Assembly (NCBI RefSeq): GCF_900111455.1
Contig: NZ_FOIE01000003.1
Location: forward strand, 62,001 to 126,000
Direction: 5' to 3'
Length of the DNA stretch: 64,000 bases
Source of the DNA: Geodermatophilus poikilotrophus
GTDB lineage: Bacteria > Actinomycetota > Actinomycetes > Mycobacteriales > Geodermatophilaceae
The notes beneath the pieces are model-generated. The model saw nothing but the letters and a program-made list of their open reading frames with translations, did no database searches and was not told the DNA's origin. A program made the position numbers and the translations under genes. Below are positions 15,940-24,116 of this stretch, piece by piece. Position 1 is the first letter of the stretch. Every line of letters starts with the position of its first letter.

Positions 15940-16869
15940 TCAGCCGCGGCGCCTGCCGCGCTTGTTCCGGTAGAGGTCGGCGTCGGCCCGCACGAGCAGC
16001 TCGGCGAGGGTGTCCCCGGGACGGGCGGTCGCGGTCCCGGCCGACCAGGCCGCGGGGTGGGCGGCCCGCAGCCGGGCCAGCAGGTCCTCGGTGCGGGCGG
16101 CGTCGGTGGAGGGCAGGCTGAGCACGAACTCGTCGCCGCCGTAGCGGCCGAGCAGGTCCGACAGCCGCAGCTGCGCGCTCCACCCGGTGGCCAGCGCCTG
16201 CAGCAGCGCGTCGCCGGCGCGGTGGCCGGCCTGGTCGTTGACCGCCTTGAAGTCGTCGAGGTCGATGAGCACCACCGTGAACGGCTCGCCGCTGCGCAGC
16301 GCGTGCGCCAGGCCGCGGTCGGCGGCCGCCTGCCAGGCGCGCCGGTTCGCCAGCCCGGTGAGCGGGTCGGTGCCGGCGGCCCGGTACAGGTCGCCGGACA
16401 GGCGGGACTGCACCTCGGTGAGGACGACGACGGTGACGACCGTGGTGAGCCACTGCGGGAGGAAGCCCGACGGGGCCGCGGCCACGGCCCCGACCGTCGT
16501 GAGCGCCAGCAGCAGGCCGACGTGCAGCCGGGCGGCACGCCGGGAGGAGAAGTGCGCGCTGAAGACCGCGACGGCCACCATCGCCGGACCCAGACCGACG
16601 ACCGCCACCGCGGTCGCCGACCGCCAGCACAGCACGCCGAGCACCGCCGAGAGCAGGACCACGGCCGCGTGCAGCGAACGGGGACCCAACCGGTCGCGGC
16701 GCAGCCCCAGCACGGCCGCCCCGGCGAGACCGAGTCCCACCAGGCCCCACAGCAGGAGGACCGGTGAGCGCCCGGACGACGGCGCGAGCGCGCCCACGGC
16801 GCACAGCGCCGCCCCCACCGCGTACAGCAGTGAGAGCAGCGCGAAGCCGCCTGGCCGCAGCGTCTGCAT
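15940..16869 (-). CDS. membrane diguanylate cyclase (GGDEF)
   Basis: 309 residues. Five to six hydrophobic helices cover residues 8-150, with no recognisable extracellular sensor. A GGDEF domain follows (about 160-305), with active-site GGDEF at 244-248 and an intact inhibitory I-site RLSD at 235-238, the correct five residues upstream. It should make cyclic di-GMP from GTP and be feedback-inhibited. No EAL domain is attached or adjacent. The N-terminal membrane block is like that of other actinobacterial GGDEF proteins of unknown input. ATG 16869 follows a G-run. Downstream of the S1C protease on the same strand, 145 nt apart. Confidence 0.92.
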   Translation of the reverse strand: MQTLRPGGFALLSLLYAVGAALCAVGALAPSSGRSPVLLLWGLVGLGLAGAAVLGLRRDRLGPRSLHAAVVLLSAVLGVLCWRSATAVAVVGLGPAMVAVAVFSAHFSSRRAARLHVGLLLALTTVGAVAAAPSGFLPQWLTTVVTVVVLTEVQSRLSGDLYRAAGTDPLTGLANRRAWQAAADRGLAHALRSGEPFTVVLIDLDDFKAVNDQAGHRAGDALLQALATGWSAQLRLSDLLGRYGGDEFVLSLPSTDAARTEDLLARLRAAHPAAWSAGTATARPGDTLAELLVRADADLYRNKRGRRRG

Positions 16870-17014
16870 GGACCCCCCGTTCGTCGGGGCCAGGATCAGC
16901 CGCCCCGACGACGCTCCGCAGCGTTGCGGAACCGGCCCGACCCCATAGGGGGACTCCCCGCCGCCCGACCGGGGGAGGCCGGGCTCACTCGCTGTCACTC
17001 CTCCGTGGCGGCGG

Positions 17015-17983
17015 TCACCCGCCGGTGAGCTCGGTCGGCACGGTGATGACGTCGACCATCGCGCCGCGGCGGTGCACCGTGACCGGCAGCGGCCGGCCGA
17101 TCGCCTCGTCGAACAGCAGCCGCTGCAGGCTCTGCGCCTCGGCGACCGGTCGCCGCCCGGCCTCGAGCACCAGGTCGCCGGGCTTGAGCCCGGACCGGTC
17201 GGCCGGCGAGCCGGGGACGACGTCGACGACGCGCAGCCCCCGCCGCCGCCCGGTGCGCTCGGCCAGCGCCGCGGGCAGCGGGGCCGGCGTGCTGACCAGG
17301 CCCAGGTAGGCGCGGCGCACCCGGCCGTCGCGCACCAGCGCGTCGACGATCCGCCGGGTGGTGTCGTTGACCGGCACCGCCAGGCCCAGCCCCCAGCCGG
17401 CGACGGCTGTGTTGACCCCGACCACCCGGCCGGCGGAGTCGGCCAGCGCCCCGCCGGAGTTGCCGGGGTTGAGCGCGGCGTCGGTCTGGATGACGTCTTC
17501 CACCACCCGGGCGGTGCGCCCGTCCCGGGTGGGCAGCGACCGGCCCAGGCCGCTGACCACACCGGCGGTCACCGAGCCGGCCAACCCGAGCGGGTTGCCG
17601 ACCGCGACCACCAGCTGGCCGACCCGCAGGGTCGCGGCGTCGCCGAGCCGGGCCGGTGGGGGAGTGGCGCCCCGGGCCCGGACGACGGCGAGGTCGGACA
17701 GCGGGTCGGCGCCCACGACGTCGACCGCGGTCTCGCTCCCGTCGGCGAAGACCGCCCGGCCCGTGCGGGACCGGCCGACGACGTGGGCGTTGGTCAGCAT
17801 CAGCCCCCCGCCCGGGACGACGACCGCCGAGCCCGCGCCACCGCGGCCGTCGGGCCCGGTGACCTGCAGTGCCGCGACGTGCGGGGTGAGCTCGGCGGCG
17901 ACCGCGGTGACGACCTGCGAGTAGGCGTCGAGGGCCGGCTCGCCGATGGAGCCCGAGGGGTCCGGCTCGTGCAGCACTCCCAT
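17015..17983 (-). CDS. S1C (HtrA/Deg-like) serine protease with PDZ domain, no export signal
   Basis: 322 residues. The trypsin-like domain has a complete triad: His67 (LTNAHVV), Asp97 (LSDLAVV) and Ser176 in NPGNSGG. One PDZ domain (about 225-315) contains RGLRVVDVVPGSPADRSGLKPGD. Family members degrade misfolded proteins in the periplasm or cell envelope and usually start with a signal peptide or membrane anchor. Here the N-terminus (GVLHEPDPSGSIGEPALDAY) is soluble, so the protein should be cytosolic unless the start is wrong; GGAGG 6-8 nt before ATG 17983 supports this start. Confidence 0.9.
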   Translation of the reverse strand: MGVLHEPDPSGSIGEPALDAYSQVVTAVAAELTPHVAALQVTGPDGRGGAGSAVVVPGGGLMLTNAHVVGRSRTGRAVFADGSETAVDVVGADPLSDLAVVRARGATPPPARLGDAATLRVGQLVVAVGNPLGLAGSVTAGVVSGLGRSLPTRDGRTARVVEDVIQTDAALNPGNSGGALADSAGRVVGVNTAVAGWGLGLAVPVNDTTRRIVDALVRDGRVRRAYLGLVSTPAPLPAALAERTGRRRGLRVVDVVPGSPADRSGLKPGDLVLEAGRRPVAEAQSLQRLLFDEAIGRPLPVTVHRRGAMVDVITVPTELTGG

Positions 17984-17999
17984 GGCGCGCCTCCTTCGA

Positions 18000-18013
18000 T
18001 TACACGCTTACAC
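18000..18013. promoter_or_regulatory. TTACAC direct repeat in divergent promoter
   Basis: TTACAC-GC-TTACAC (18000-18013) occupies the short gap between the protease start and the divergent amylosucrase gene. On the minus strand it reads GTGTAAGCGTGTAA, and TGTAAT (17999-18004) could serve as the protease -10. The tandem 8-nt-period repeat suggests an activator or repressor site. Confidence 0.45.
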
Positions 18014-18084
18014 CAGTGAACGCCGAACCGGCCCGGTGCGGCAGCGGTCATGCCGTGGGCGAACAGCGGCCCGATACTGGCGCG

Positions 18085-20058
18085 GTGACGATCCCGGCGA
18101 CCGCTCGCCGAGCAGCGGCGGAGCAGGCGTGGAGGCAGCTGCGGCCGGAGCTGGAGGCAGCCGCGGTCGCCGCGCTCGGCCCGGCCGAGGGCGACGCCTT
18201 CCTCGCCCGCGCCGACCTCGCGCTCTACGACGTCCACGAGCCGCTGGCCACCCTCTACGGAGACGCCGCCGACGAGCTCTTCGCCCGCGCGCTGCGCAGC
18301 GCACTGGCCGCCGCCGTCGAGCGCCCGGAGGCCCTGCAGCGCATCGACCGGCGCCGGGAGGTCGACCCGGGGTGGTTCCTGCGGTCCCGGGTGCAGGGGT
18401 ACGTCTGCTACGTCGACCGGTTCTGCGGCACCCTCGACCGGCTCCCCGGCCGGCTGGACCACCTCGCCGGGCTCGGCACGACCTACCTGCACCTCATGCC
18501 GCTGCTGCAGCCGCGGCCGGGCGAGAACGACGGCGGCTACGCGGTGCTGGACTACCGCGCGGTCGACCCGCGGCTGGGCACGATGAGCGACCTCGAGGAC
18601 GTCGCCGGCGCACTGCACGACCGCGGCATGGCGCTGTGCATCGACCTGGTGCTCAACCACACCGCCCGCGAGCACGCCTGGGCGCGGGGCTGGCTGGCCG
18701 GCGACCCCGCGTACGCCGGCTTCTACACCGCCTTCCCCGACCGCACGCTGCCCGACGCCTACGACGCGACGATCCCCGAGGTCTTCCCCGACCGGGCGCC
18801 GGGCTCGTTCAGCTGGGTGCCGGAGGCCTGCGGCGGCGCCGGCGGCTGGGTGTGGACGACGTTCTGGCCGTACCAGTGGGACCTGGACTACTCGAACCCC
18901 GAGGTCACCCTGGCGATGCTGGGCGAGATCACCTGGCTGGCCAACCGCGGCGTCGACGTCTTCCGGATGGACGCCGTCCCCTTCATGTGGAAGCGGCTGG
19001 GCACCAGCTGCCAGAACCAGCCCGAGGGGCACAGCCTGCTGCAGCTGCTGCACGCGCTGACCCGGCTGGCCGCCCCGGGCGTCGTCTTCAAGGCCGAGGC
19101 GATCGTCTCGCCCGACGACCTGGTCGGGTACCTGGGCGGGCACGACCGCTACCGGCCCGAGTGCGAGCTGGCCTACCACAACCAGCTCATGGTGCTGCTG
19201 TGGAGCAGCCTGGCCACCCAGGACGTCCGGCTGGCCCGCCAGGCGCTGCGCAGGATGCGGCCGGTGCCGCCGAGCGCCACGTGGTGCACCTACGTGCGCG
19301 GCCACGACGACATCGGCTGGGCCGTGGCCGACGCCGACGCCGCCGCGGTGGGCCTCGACGGGTTCGCCCACCGCCGCTTCCTCAACGACTTCTACGCCGG
19401 CCGCTTCCCCGGCTCCTTCGCCCGCGGCGCCCTGTTCCAGGAGAACGAGGTCACCGGCGATGCCCGCGTCTCCGGCTCGGCCGCGTCGCTGTGCGGCATC
19501 GAGGCCGCGCTCGAGGCCGGGGACGACGCCGCGCTGGACGCCGGGGTCCGCCGGCTGGTGCTGCTGTACTCGGTCGCCTACGCGTACGGCGGCATCCCGC
19601 TGCTCTACATGGGCGACGAGCTGGCCCTGCGCAATGATCCCGGCTACCTCGCCGATCCCGCGCTGGCCCCGGACAACCGCTGGATGCACCGCCCGCCGAT
19701 GGACTGGGACGCCGCGGCCCGCACCACCGACCCCGCGACGATCGAGGGCCGGGTGTGGCGGGAGATCCACCGGCTGGGCGAGGTGCGCCGCGCGCTGCTG
19801 GCGCTGCGCGGCGGCGTCGAGTCCACGGTCGTGGACGCCGGCAGCGACGCGGTGCTGGTCTGGCGGCGCAAGCACCCGCGCAGCGGCACGTTCGTCGGGC
19901 TGGCCAACTTCTCGCCGCGCCCTCAGGGCGTGGACGCCGACACCGTCACCGGTTTCGGCGACTTCGAGCAGGTGCACGGCAGCGACGGCGTCCTCCCGGT
20001 GCGCGACGGGCAGGTCGTCGTCCCGGGCCTCGGCTTCGCCTGGTTCGCCGAGCCGTGA
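18085..20058 (+). CDS. amylosucrase-type GH13 glucosyltransferase
   Basis: 657 residues, close to characterised amylosucrases (about 630-650). These enzymes transfer glucose from sucrose to alpha-glucans, or make trehalulose and turanose. Features: an all-helical N-domain (1-90), then a GH13 barrel with DRFCGTL, DLVLNH, nucleophile Asp296 (DVFRMDAVPF), acid Glu338 (FKAEAIVSPD) and transition-state Asp408 (RGHDDIGW). The C-terminal beta domain ends PGLGFAWFAEP. GTG 18085 is favoured because GATACT lies 6 nt upstream; GTG 18016 is also in frame. Probably cytoplasmic, as no signal peptide is seen. First gene of a tight five-gene run. Confidence 0.9.
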   Translation: MTIPATARRAAAEQAWRQLRPELEAAAVAALGPAEGDAFLARADLALYDVHEPLATLYGDAADELFARALRSALAAAVERPEALQRIDRRREVDPGWFLRSRVQGYVCYVDRFCGTLDRLPGRLDHLAGLGTTYLHLMPLLQPRPGENDGGYAVLDYRAVDPRLGTMSDLEDVAGALHDRGMALCIDLVLNHTAREHAWARGWLAGDPAYAGFYTAFPDRTLPDAYDATIPEVFPDRAPGSFSWVPEACGGAGGWVWTTFWPYQWDLDYSNPEVTLAMLGEITWLANRGVDVFRMDAVPFMWKRLGTSCQNQPEGHSLLQLLHALTRLAAPGVVFKAEAIVSPDDLVGYLGGHDRYRPECELAYHNQLMVLLWSSLATQDVRLARQALRRMRPVPPSATWCTYVRGHDDIGWAVADADAAAVGLDGFAHRRFLNDFYAGRFPGSFARGALFQENEVTGDARVSGSAASLCGIEAALEAGDDAALDAGVRRLVLLYSVAYAYGGIPLLYMGDELALRNDPGYLADPALAPDNRWMHRPPMDWDAAARTTDPATIEGRVWREIHRLGEVRRALLALRGGVESTVVDAGSDAVLVWRRKHPRSGTFVGLANFSPRPQGVDADTVTGFGDFEQVHGSDGVLPVRDGQVVVPGLGFAWFAEP

Positions 20059-21218
20059 GCCGGGGAGGCGGCCCGGGGACGGAGCCGGGGGCCACGGTCG
20101 GCGTCGAGGAGGAGTTCCACCTGGTCGACCCCGACACCCTCGCGCTCACCCCGGGCGTCACGGCCGTGGCGGCCGCGCTGGCCGGCGACGCGGGGGAGCA
20201 CGTGCACCCGGAGATCGTCAGCACGCAGCTGGAGACCGCGACCGGCGTCTGCACGACCCTCGCCGAGCTGCGCACCCAGCTGACCGCCACCCGTGCGGAG
20301 GCCGCGGCCGCCGCGGCCCGCGACGGGCTGGCCCTGCTGGCCTCCTCCACCCACCCGTTCGGCACCTGGCGGGAGCAGCGGCTCACCGCCGCGCCGCGGT
20401 ACCGGGACATGGCGCAGCGGTGGGGCGCGCTGGCCCACCGGCAGGACATCTGCGGCTGCCACGTGCACGTCGGCGTCCCCGACGTCGGGACGGCGGTCGC
20501 GGTCATGGACCGGCTCCGCGCGTACCTGCCGGTGCTGCTGGCGATGACCGGCAGCTCGCCGTTCCACGACGGCGCGGACACCGGCTACGAGTCCTGGCGC
20601 ACGGTGTGGTGGTCGCACTGGCCCAACGCCGGGCCGCCCGAGCCGATGGGCAGCGAGCAGCGGTTCCGCGAGGTCGTCGACGGGCTGGTCCGCTCCGGGG
20701 TGGTGCAGGACGGCCGGCACCTGTACTGGGACGTGCGGCCCTCGGCGCGCTGGCCGACGCTGGAGTTCCGGCTGGCCGACGTCTGCACCGACCTCGACGC
20801 CGCCGTCCTGCACGCCGCGCTGGCCCGCTCGCTGGTGCGGGTGCTGGCCGGCCGCGCCGAGCACGGCGAACCGTTCGACGAGCCGCGTCCGGAGCTGCTG
20901 CGGGCGGCCCGCTGGCGGGCGGCCCGCGACGGCCTCGGCGGGGAGCTGTTCGACCCGGTGCGCGGCGAGCCGGTGCCCGCGCGGGACGCCGTCGCCGCGC
21001 TTGTCACCGAGCTCGCCGACGACCTGCGCGCGCACGGCGAGGAGGACGACGTCGCCGCGCTGCTCGACCGGCTCTGGGAGCGCGGCACCTCGGCCGCGCG
21101 GCAGCGGGCCACCTGGTCACGCACCGGCGACCCGCGGGCGGTGGCCGCCGAGGTGGTGCGGGACGGCGTCCCCGGCGCCGGGATAGACCGGAGCCCGCGG
21201 GGTAGGAGGCGACCATGA
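20055..21218 (+). CDS. YbdK-type carboxylate-amine ligase (glutamate-cysteine ligase 2 family)
   Basis: 387 residues. The GCS2 signature GVEEEFHLVDPDT opens the fold, followed by STQLETATGVC, the HVHVGVPD metal/ATP segment and RPSARWPTLEFRLADV near the C-terminus. Characterised relatives have weak gamma-glutamylcysteine ligase activity or ligate other carboxylate-amine pairs. Actinobacteria use mycothiol and lack glutathione, so the physiological substrate is open. The GTG start overlaps the amylosucrase stop as GTGA without a ribosome site, showing translational coupling. Its stop overlaps the next ATG. Confidence 0.88.
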   Translation: MSRGGGPGTEPGATVGVEEEFHLVDPDTLALTPGVTAVAAALAGDAGEHVHPEIVSTQLETATGVCTTLAELRTQLTATRAEAAAAAARDGLALLASSTHPFGTWREQRLTAAPRYRDMAQRWGALAHRQDICGCHVHVGVPDVGTAVAVMDRLRAYLPVLLAMTGSSPFHDGADTGYESWRTVWWSHWPNAGPPEPMGSEQRFREVVDGLVRSGVVQDGRHLYWDVRPSARWPTLEFRLADVCTDLDAAVLHAALARSLVRVLAGRAEHGEPFDEPRPELLRAARWRAARDGLGGELFDPVRGEPVPARDAVAALVTELADDLRAHGEEDDVAALLDRLWERGTSAARQRATWSRTGDPRAVAAEVVRDGVPGAGIDRSPRGRRRP

Positions 21219-22006
21219 CAGAGCCGCGTCCCCTCGCCCTGGTCACCGGCGCCTCGAGCGGCATCGGCCTCGAGCTGGCCCGCCAGTTCGCCGAGCACGG
21301 CTTCGACCTGGTGGTGAACGCCGAGGACGCCGAGCTCACCACCGCGGCCGAGCAGCTGCGCGCGGCCGGCACCGCGGTCCAGGCGGTGCAGGCCGACCTG
21401 CGGTCGCGGACGGGGATCGACGACCTCTGGGCCGCGGTGCAGGCGACCGGGCGCCCGCTGGCCGCCGCCGCGCTCAACGCGGGTGTCGGGAAGGGCGGGC
21501 CGTTCACCGAGAACGACCTGGCGGACGAGCTCGCGATCATCGACCTGAACGTCGTCTCCACCGTCGTCCTGGCAAAGTACGCGCTCCGCGACATGGCCGC
21601 GCGCGGCGAGGGCCGGGTGCTGATCACCTCGTCGATCGCCTCGACGATGCCCGGGCCCCACCAGGCGGTCTACAACGCCTCCAAGTCCTTCGTCCAGTCG
21701 CTGGCCGAGGCCCTGGCGACCGAGCTGCGCGACACCGGGGTCACGGTCACCTCGCTCATGCCCGGCCCCACCGACACCGAGTTCTTCGAGCGCGGCGACC
21801 TGATGGACACCAAGCTCGGCCAGGGCCCCAAGGACGACCCGGCGCAGGTCGCGAGGCAGGGGTTCGAGGCGATGATGGCCGGCAAGGACAAGGTGCTGGG
21901 CGGCTCGGTGATGAGCAAGGCGCAGGCGGTGGTCAACTCGGTGCTGCCGGACCGGCTCAAGTCCGCCGGCCACGCGAAGATGGCCGAGCCGGGCAGCGCG
22001 GGGTAG
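21215..22006 (+). CDS. short-chain dehydrogenase (DltE-like SDR)
   Basis: 263 residues. TGASSGIGLELARQFAEHGFDLVV at the N-terminus, LNAGVG, ITSSIAST with catalytic Ser, and YNASK with Tyr/Lys. The general shape (SSIASTMPGPHQAVYNASKSFV) is that of the DltE/YqjQ-like SDR branch with unspecified carbonyl or lipid substrates. GGTAGGAGG lies 5-6 nt upstream of ATG 21215, which overlaps the ligase stop by 4 nt. Co-transcribed with amylosucrase and YbdK-like genes. Confidence 0.88.
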   Translation: MTEPRPLALVTGASSGIGLELARQFAEHGFDLVVNAEDAELTTAAEQLRAAGTAVQAVQADLRSRTGIDDLWAAVQATGRPLAAAALNAGVGKGGPFTENDLADELAIIDLNVVSTVVLAKYALRDMAARGEGRVLITSSIASTMPGPHQAVYNASKSFVQSLAEALATELRDTGVTVTSLMPGPTDTEFFERGDLMDTKLGQGPKDDPAQVARQGFEAMMAGKDKVLGGSVMSKAQAVVNSVLPDRLKSAGHAKMAEPGSAG

Positions 22007-22010
22007 TCCC

Positions 22011-23309
22011 GTGGCGGGCATCCACGACCTGGCGCGGCCGCTGCGGGACCCGGCCGACCTCGACCCGCTGCTGGAGCGGATCGGCGACGCGCCCGTCGTG
22101 GCCATCGGCGAGGCCAGCCACGGCACGCACGAGTACTACGCCTGGCGGGCCGCGCTGACCCGCCGGCTCGTCACCGAGCGCGGCTTCGGCCTCGTCGCCG
22201 TCGAGGGCGACTGGCCGGACTGCTACCGCGTCAACCGCTCGGTCAAGCTCCGTCCCGGTGCCGACGCCGACCCGCGCGACGCCCTGGACGCCTTCTCCCG
22301 CTGGCCGACCTGGATGTGGGCCAACGACGACCTCGTGGACTTCTGCCGGTGGCTGCGCGACGTCAACGCCGAGCGCGTCGAGGGCGAGCGGGTCGGCTTC
22401 TACGGCCTGGACGTCTACAGCCTCTGGGACTCGGTGCACGAGCTCGTCGGCTGGCTGCGCGACAACGAGCCCGAGCACGTGGACACGGCCGTCCGGGCGC
22501 TGCGCTGCTTCGAGCCGTTCGGGGAGGACGGCGCCGAATACGCCTTCGCCAGCCGCTTCGCGCCGACCAGCTGCGAGCAGGCCGCCGTCGAGCTGCTGCA
22601 CTCCCTGTGCGAGGGGCGCGGCCGGGCCGAGGCCGGGACCGACCCGGAGGCCCGCTTCTCCGCCGAGCAGAACGCGGCCGTGGTCGTCGACGCGGAGCGC
22701 TACTACCGGGCGATGGTGCAGGGCTCGGCGGAGTCGTGGAACGTCCGGGACGTGCACATGGTCGACACCGTCGACCGGTTGCTGGCGCACCCGGAGAGCG
22801 GGACCCACCCGGCCAAGGCCGTCGTCTGGGAGCACAACACGCACATCGGCGACGCCCGCGCCACCGACATGGCCGACGCCGGGATGACCAACGTCGGGCA
22901 GCTGCTGCGCGAGCGGCACGGCACCGACGGCGTCGTCCTCATCGGCTTCGGCGGGTACCGCGGCGGCGTGATCGCCGGCAGCGGGTGGGGTGCCCAGATG
23001 CAGCGGATGCCGGTGCCCGAGGCCCGGTCCGGCAGCCTGGAGGCGCTGCTGCACGAGGAGCTGGGCCGCGACGCACTGCTGGTCTGGGACCGCGACGGCG
23101 CCCGGCCGGCCGAGCTGGACCGCCGGCTGGACCACCGGGCGATCGGCGTCGTCTACCGGCCCGAGCGGGAGAAGTGGGGCAACTACGTGCCGACCGTGCT
23201 CGGCGAGCGCTACGACGCCTTCCTGTACCTGGAGGACACCTCGCCGCTGCAGCCGCTGCACCTGGAGCGGGCCGACGAGCACGTACCGCCGCTGGCGCAC
23301 GCGGTCTAG
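22011..23309 (+). CDS. erythromycin-esterase-like protein
   Basis: 432 residues. Diagnostic motifs: IGEASHGTHEYYAWR (about 32-46, with the family's reactive His), VEGDWPDCYRVNR, FYGLDVYSLWDS, VVWEHNTHIGDARATDM and GFGGYRGGVIAG. The family includes true macrolide esterases (EreA/B) and many chromosomal proteins of unknown role; this one belongs to the latter by context and should not be called a resistance gene. GTG 22011 lies 4 nt after the SDR stop, continuing the operon. Confidence 0.88.
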   Translation: MAGIHDLARPLRDPADLDPLLERIGDAPVVAIGEASHGTHEYYAWRAALTRRLVTERGFGLVAVEGDWPDCYRVNRSVKLRPGADADPRDALDAFSRWPTWMWANDDLVDFCRWLRDVNAERVEGERVGFYGLDVYSLWDSVHELVGWLRDNEPEHVDTAVRALRCFEPFGEDGAEYAFASRFAPTSCEQAAVELLHSLCEGRGRAEAGTDPEARFSAEQNAAVVVDAERYYRAMVQGSAESWNVRDVHMVDTVDRLLAHPESGTHPAKAVVWEHNTHIGDARATDMADAGMTNVGQLLRERHGTDGVVLIGFGGYRGGVIAGSGWGAQMQRMPVPEARSGSLEALLHEELGRDALLVWDRDGARPAELDRRLDHRAIGVVYRPEREKWGNYVPTVLGERYDAFLYLEDTSPLQPLHLERADEHVPPLAHAV

Positions 23310-23318
23310 GGCCCGGTC

Positions 23319-23999
23319 ATGGCGCTCCCGCACGCCGCGGAGGGACGGCTCGCCGCTCGCCCACCGGCCGCGCCGGCCGCACTGCCGTACCCGCCGGGGG
23401 TCCGCACGCTGGAGCTGGGGCCGCACGCGCAGGCGCAGCTCGTCGTGCCCGAGGGGCCGCCCCGGCCGCGGCCGCTGCTGGTGTTCTTCCACGGCGCGGG
23501 GGGGATGGCGGCGCAGTCCGTGGCCCTGGTCGGCGACCCGGCCACCGCGCGGGACGCCCTGGTGCTGGCCCCGTCGTCGGTCTCCTCGACCTGGGACCTC
23601 ATCGCCGGCGGCCTCGGCCGGGACGTCGCGGTGCTCGACGCCGCCCTGGCGCAGGTCTTCGCCCGCCAGCCGGTCAGCCGCGTGGCGCTGGGCGGCTTCT
23701 CCGACGGCGCCTCGTACGCGCTCAGCCTCGGGCTGGCCAACGGCGACCTCGCCGAGGCGGTGCTCGCCTTCTCCCCGGGGTTGGCCGTCCCGCCACGGCT
23801 GGTGGGCCGGCCGCGGATCTGGATCTCCCACGGCACCGACGACCGGGTGCTGCCCGTCGCCCGGTGCGGACGGCGGCTGGCCCGCGAGCTGGGCACCAGC
23901 GGGTACGACGTCACCTACGAGGAGTTCGACGGCGGCCACGTCGTCCGGCCCGGCGACGTGACCGCCGCCCTCACCACCTGGCTGGGCGAGCCCGGCTGA
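23319..23999 (+). CDS. alpha/beta hydrolase (phospholipase/carboxylesterase-like)
   Basis: 226 residues. Oxyanion VFFHGAGG (about 54-61), nucleophile elbow GGFSDGASYAL, acid Asp in SHGTDDRVLPV and base His in EFDGGHVV, the full Ser-Asp-His set of the small carboxylesterase/phospholipase (LpqC or YpfH-like) group. No signal peptide is visible. It is the last gene of the amylosucrase run, 9 nt after the esterase-like gene, and ends at a repeat element that likely terminates transcription. Substrate unknown. Confidence 0.85.
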   Translation: MALPHAAEGRLAARPPAAPAALPYPPGVRTLELGPHAQAQLVVPEGPPRPRPLLVFFHGAGGMAAQSVALVGDPATARDALVLAPSSVSSTWDLIAGGLGRDVAVLDAALAQVFARQPVSRVALGGFSDGASYALSLGLANGDLAEAVLAFSPGLAVPPRLVGRPRIWISHGTDDRVLPVARCGRRLARELGTSGYDVTYEEFDGGHVVRPGDVTAALTTWLGEPG

Positions 24000-24116
24000 G
24001 CCGTGAGCGCCGATGGCCCCGTCCCGGGCAGGCTCCGTCGAGGGGCTCGCCGGGGCCCTTCTACGGTGAGGAGGACGGGGTCCTGCTCCGGAGGGTGGGG
24101 AGGACGGGGTCCTCCC
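24000..24116. repeat. dispersed GC-rich intergenic repeat (copy c)
   Basis: The gap between two converging genes contains GAGGACGGGGTCCT twice (24070-24083 and 24101-24114), each a GAGGAC/GTCCT-type hairpin, plus CTCCGTCGAGGGGCTCG. The block ends CCTCAGG at the facing gene's stop, as in copies a and e. Probably a bidirectional terminator. Confidence 0.55.

Noticed and set aside
22011-23309. Macrolide resistance gene
   Set aside because: The family match is real, but the operon context and the many chromosomal homologues of unknown role do not support resistance.
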